From: Thioalkalivibrio sp.
GTDB lineage: Bacteria > Pseudomonadota > Gammaproteobacteria > Ectothiorhodospirales > Ectothiorhodospiraceae
DNA: 5,113 bases
Assembly: GCA_007120575.1 (NCBI GenBank)
Contig: SKNJ01000071.1
Span: forward strand, 1-5,113
Reading direction: 5' to 3'
Part shown: in pieces, positions 5,104 to 5,113 of the stretch
How the letters are laid out: every line of letters begins with the position of its first letter
Position numbering within the stretch: the first letter of the stretch is position 1
Translations under genes and position numbers: made by a program
The notes under the pieces: generated by a model
The model's database searches: none
What the model saw: the letters and a program-made list of their open reading frames with translations, nothing else
Told to the model about the DNA's origin: nothing

Positions 5104-5113
5104 GAGACCAGCG

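Overview
The window is a high-GC (roughly two-thirds G+C), densely coded piece of a Gram-negative bacterial chromosome. Outer-membrane porin architecture, signal peptides, a DsrE-type protein and strong GC bias at third codon positions suggest a gammaproteobacterium, perhaps a sulfur-metabolising Ectothiorhodospiraceae-like lineage. That placement is inference from gene style; no rRNA or other phylogenetic marker is present.

Layout. (1) Positions 1-248, minus strand: the 5' part of a small membrane protein (DUF5362-like) that runs off the left edge. (2) Positions 249-427: a divergent promoter/leader region. (3) Positions 428-2688, plus strand: a two-gene signalling unit. It has a tail-anchored FHA-domain protein, then a transmembrane Ser/Thr kinase whose cytoplasmic kinase domain is followed by TM1, a periplasmic sensor region, TM2, a HAMP domain and a short tail. 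(4) Positions 2689-3142: a regulatory stretch of about 450 bases with a perfect 16-bp palindrome, a candidate extended -10 promoter, several GC-rich stem-loops and a possible 30-codon leader ORF with a near-consensus Shine-Dalgarno. The leader ORF's stop overlaps the next start codon (ATGA). (5) Positions 3143-4983: an exported DsrE-like protein and a phosphate-selective-type (OprO/OprP family) porin, probably one transcript. (6) Positions 5025-5103: a large, nearly complete stem-loop after the porin, with an inner hairpin.

How the parts may work together. The FHA protein and the kinase are probably co-expressed and both sit at the inner membrane, so a phospho-dependent kinase-FHA relay is likely. 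The FHA protein's N-terminus carries a T-x-x-F-R-x-D segment resembling the phospho-switch of actinobacterial GarA/OdhI. The DsrE-like protein and porin act in the periplasm and outer membrane. The sequence does not show whether the kinase module controls them. The least ordinary parts are the kinase topology (HAMP at the far C-terminus rather than between sensor and output), the GarA-like N-terminus, the structured leader with its overlapping small ORF, and the terminal 79-base inverted repeat.
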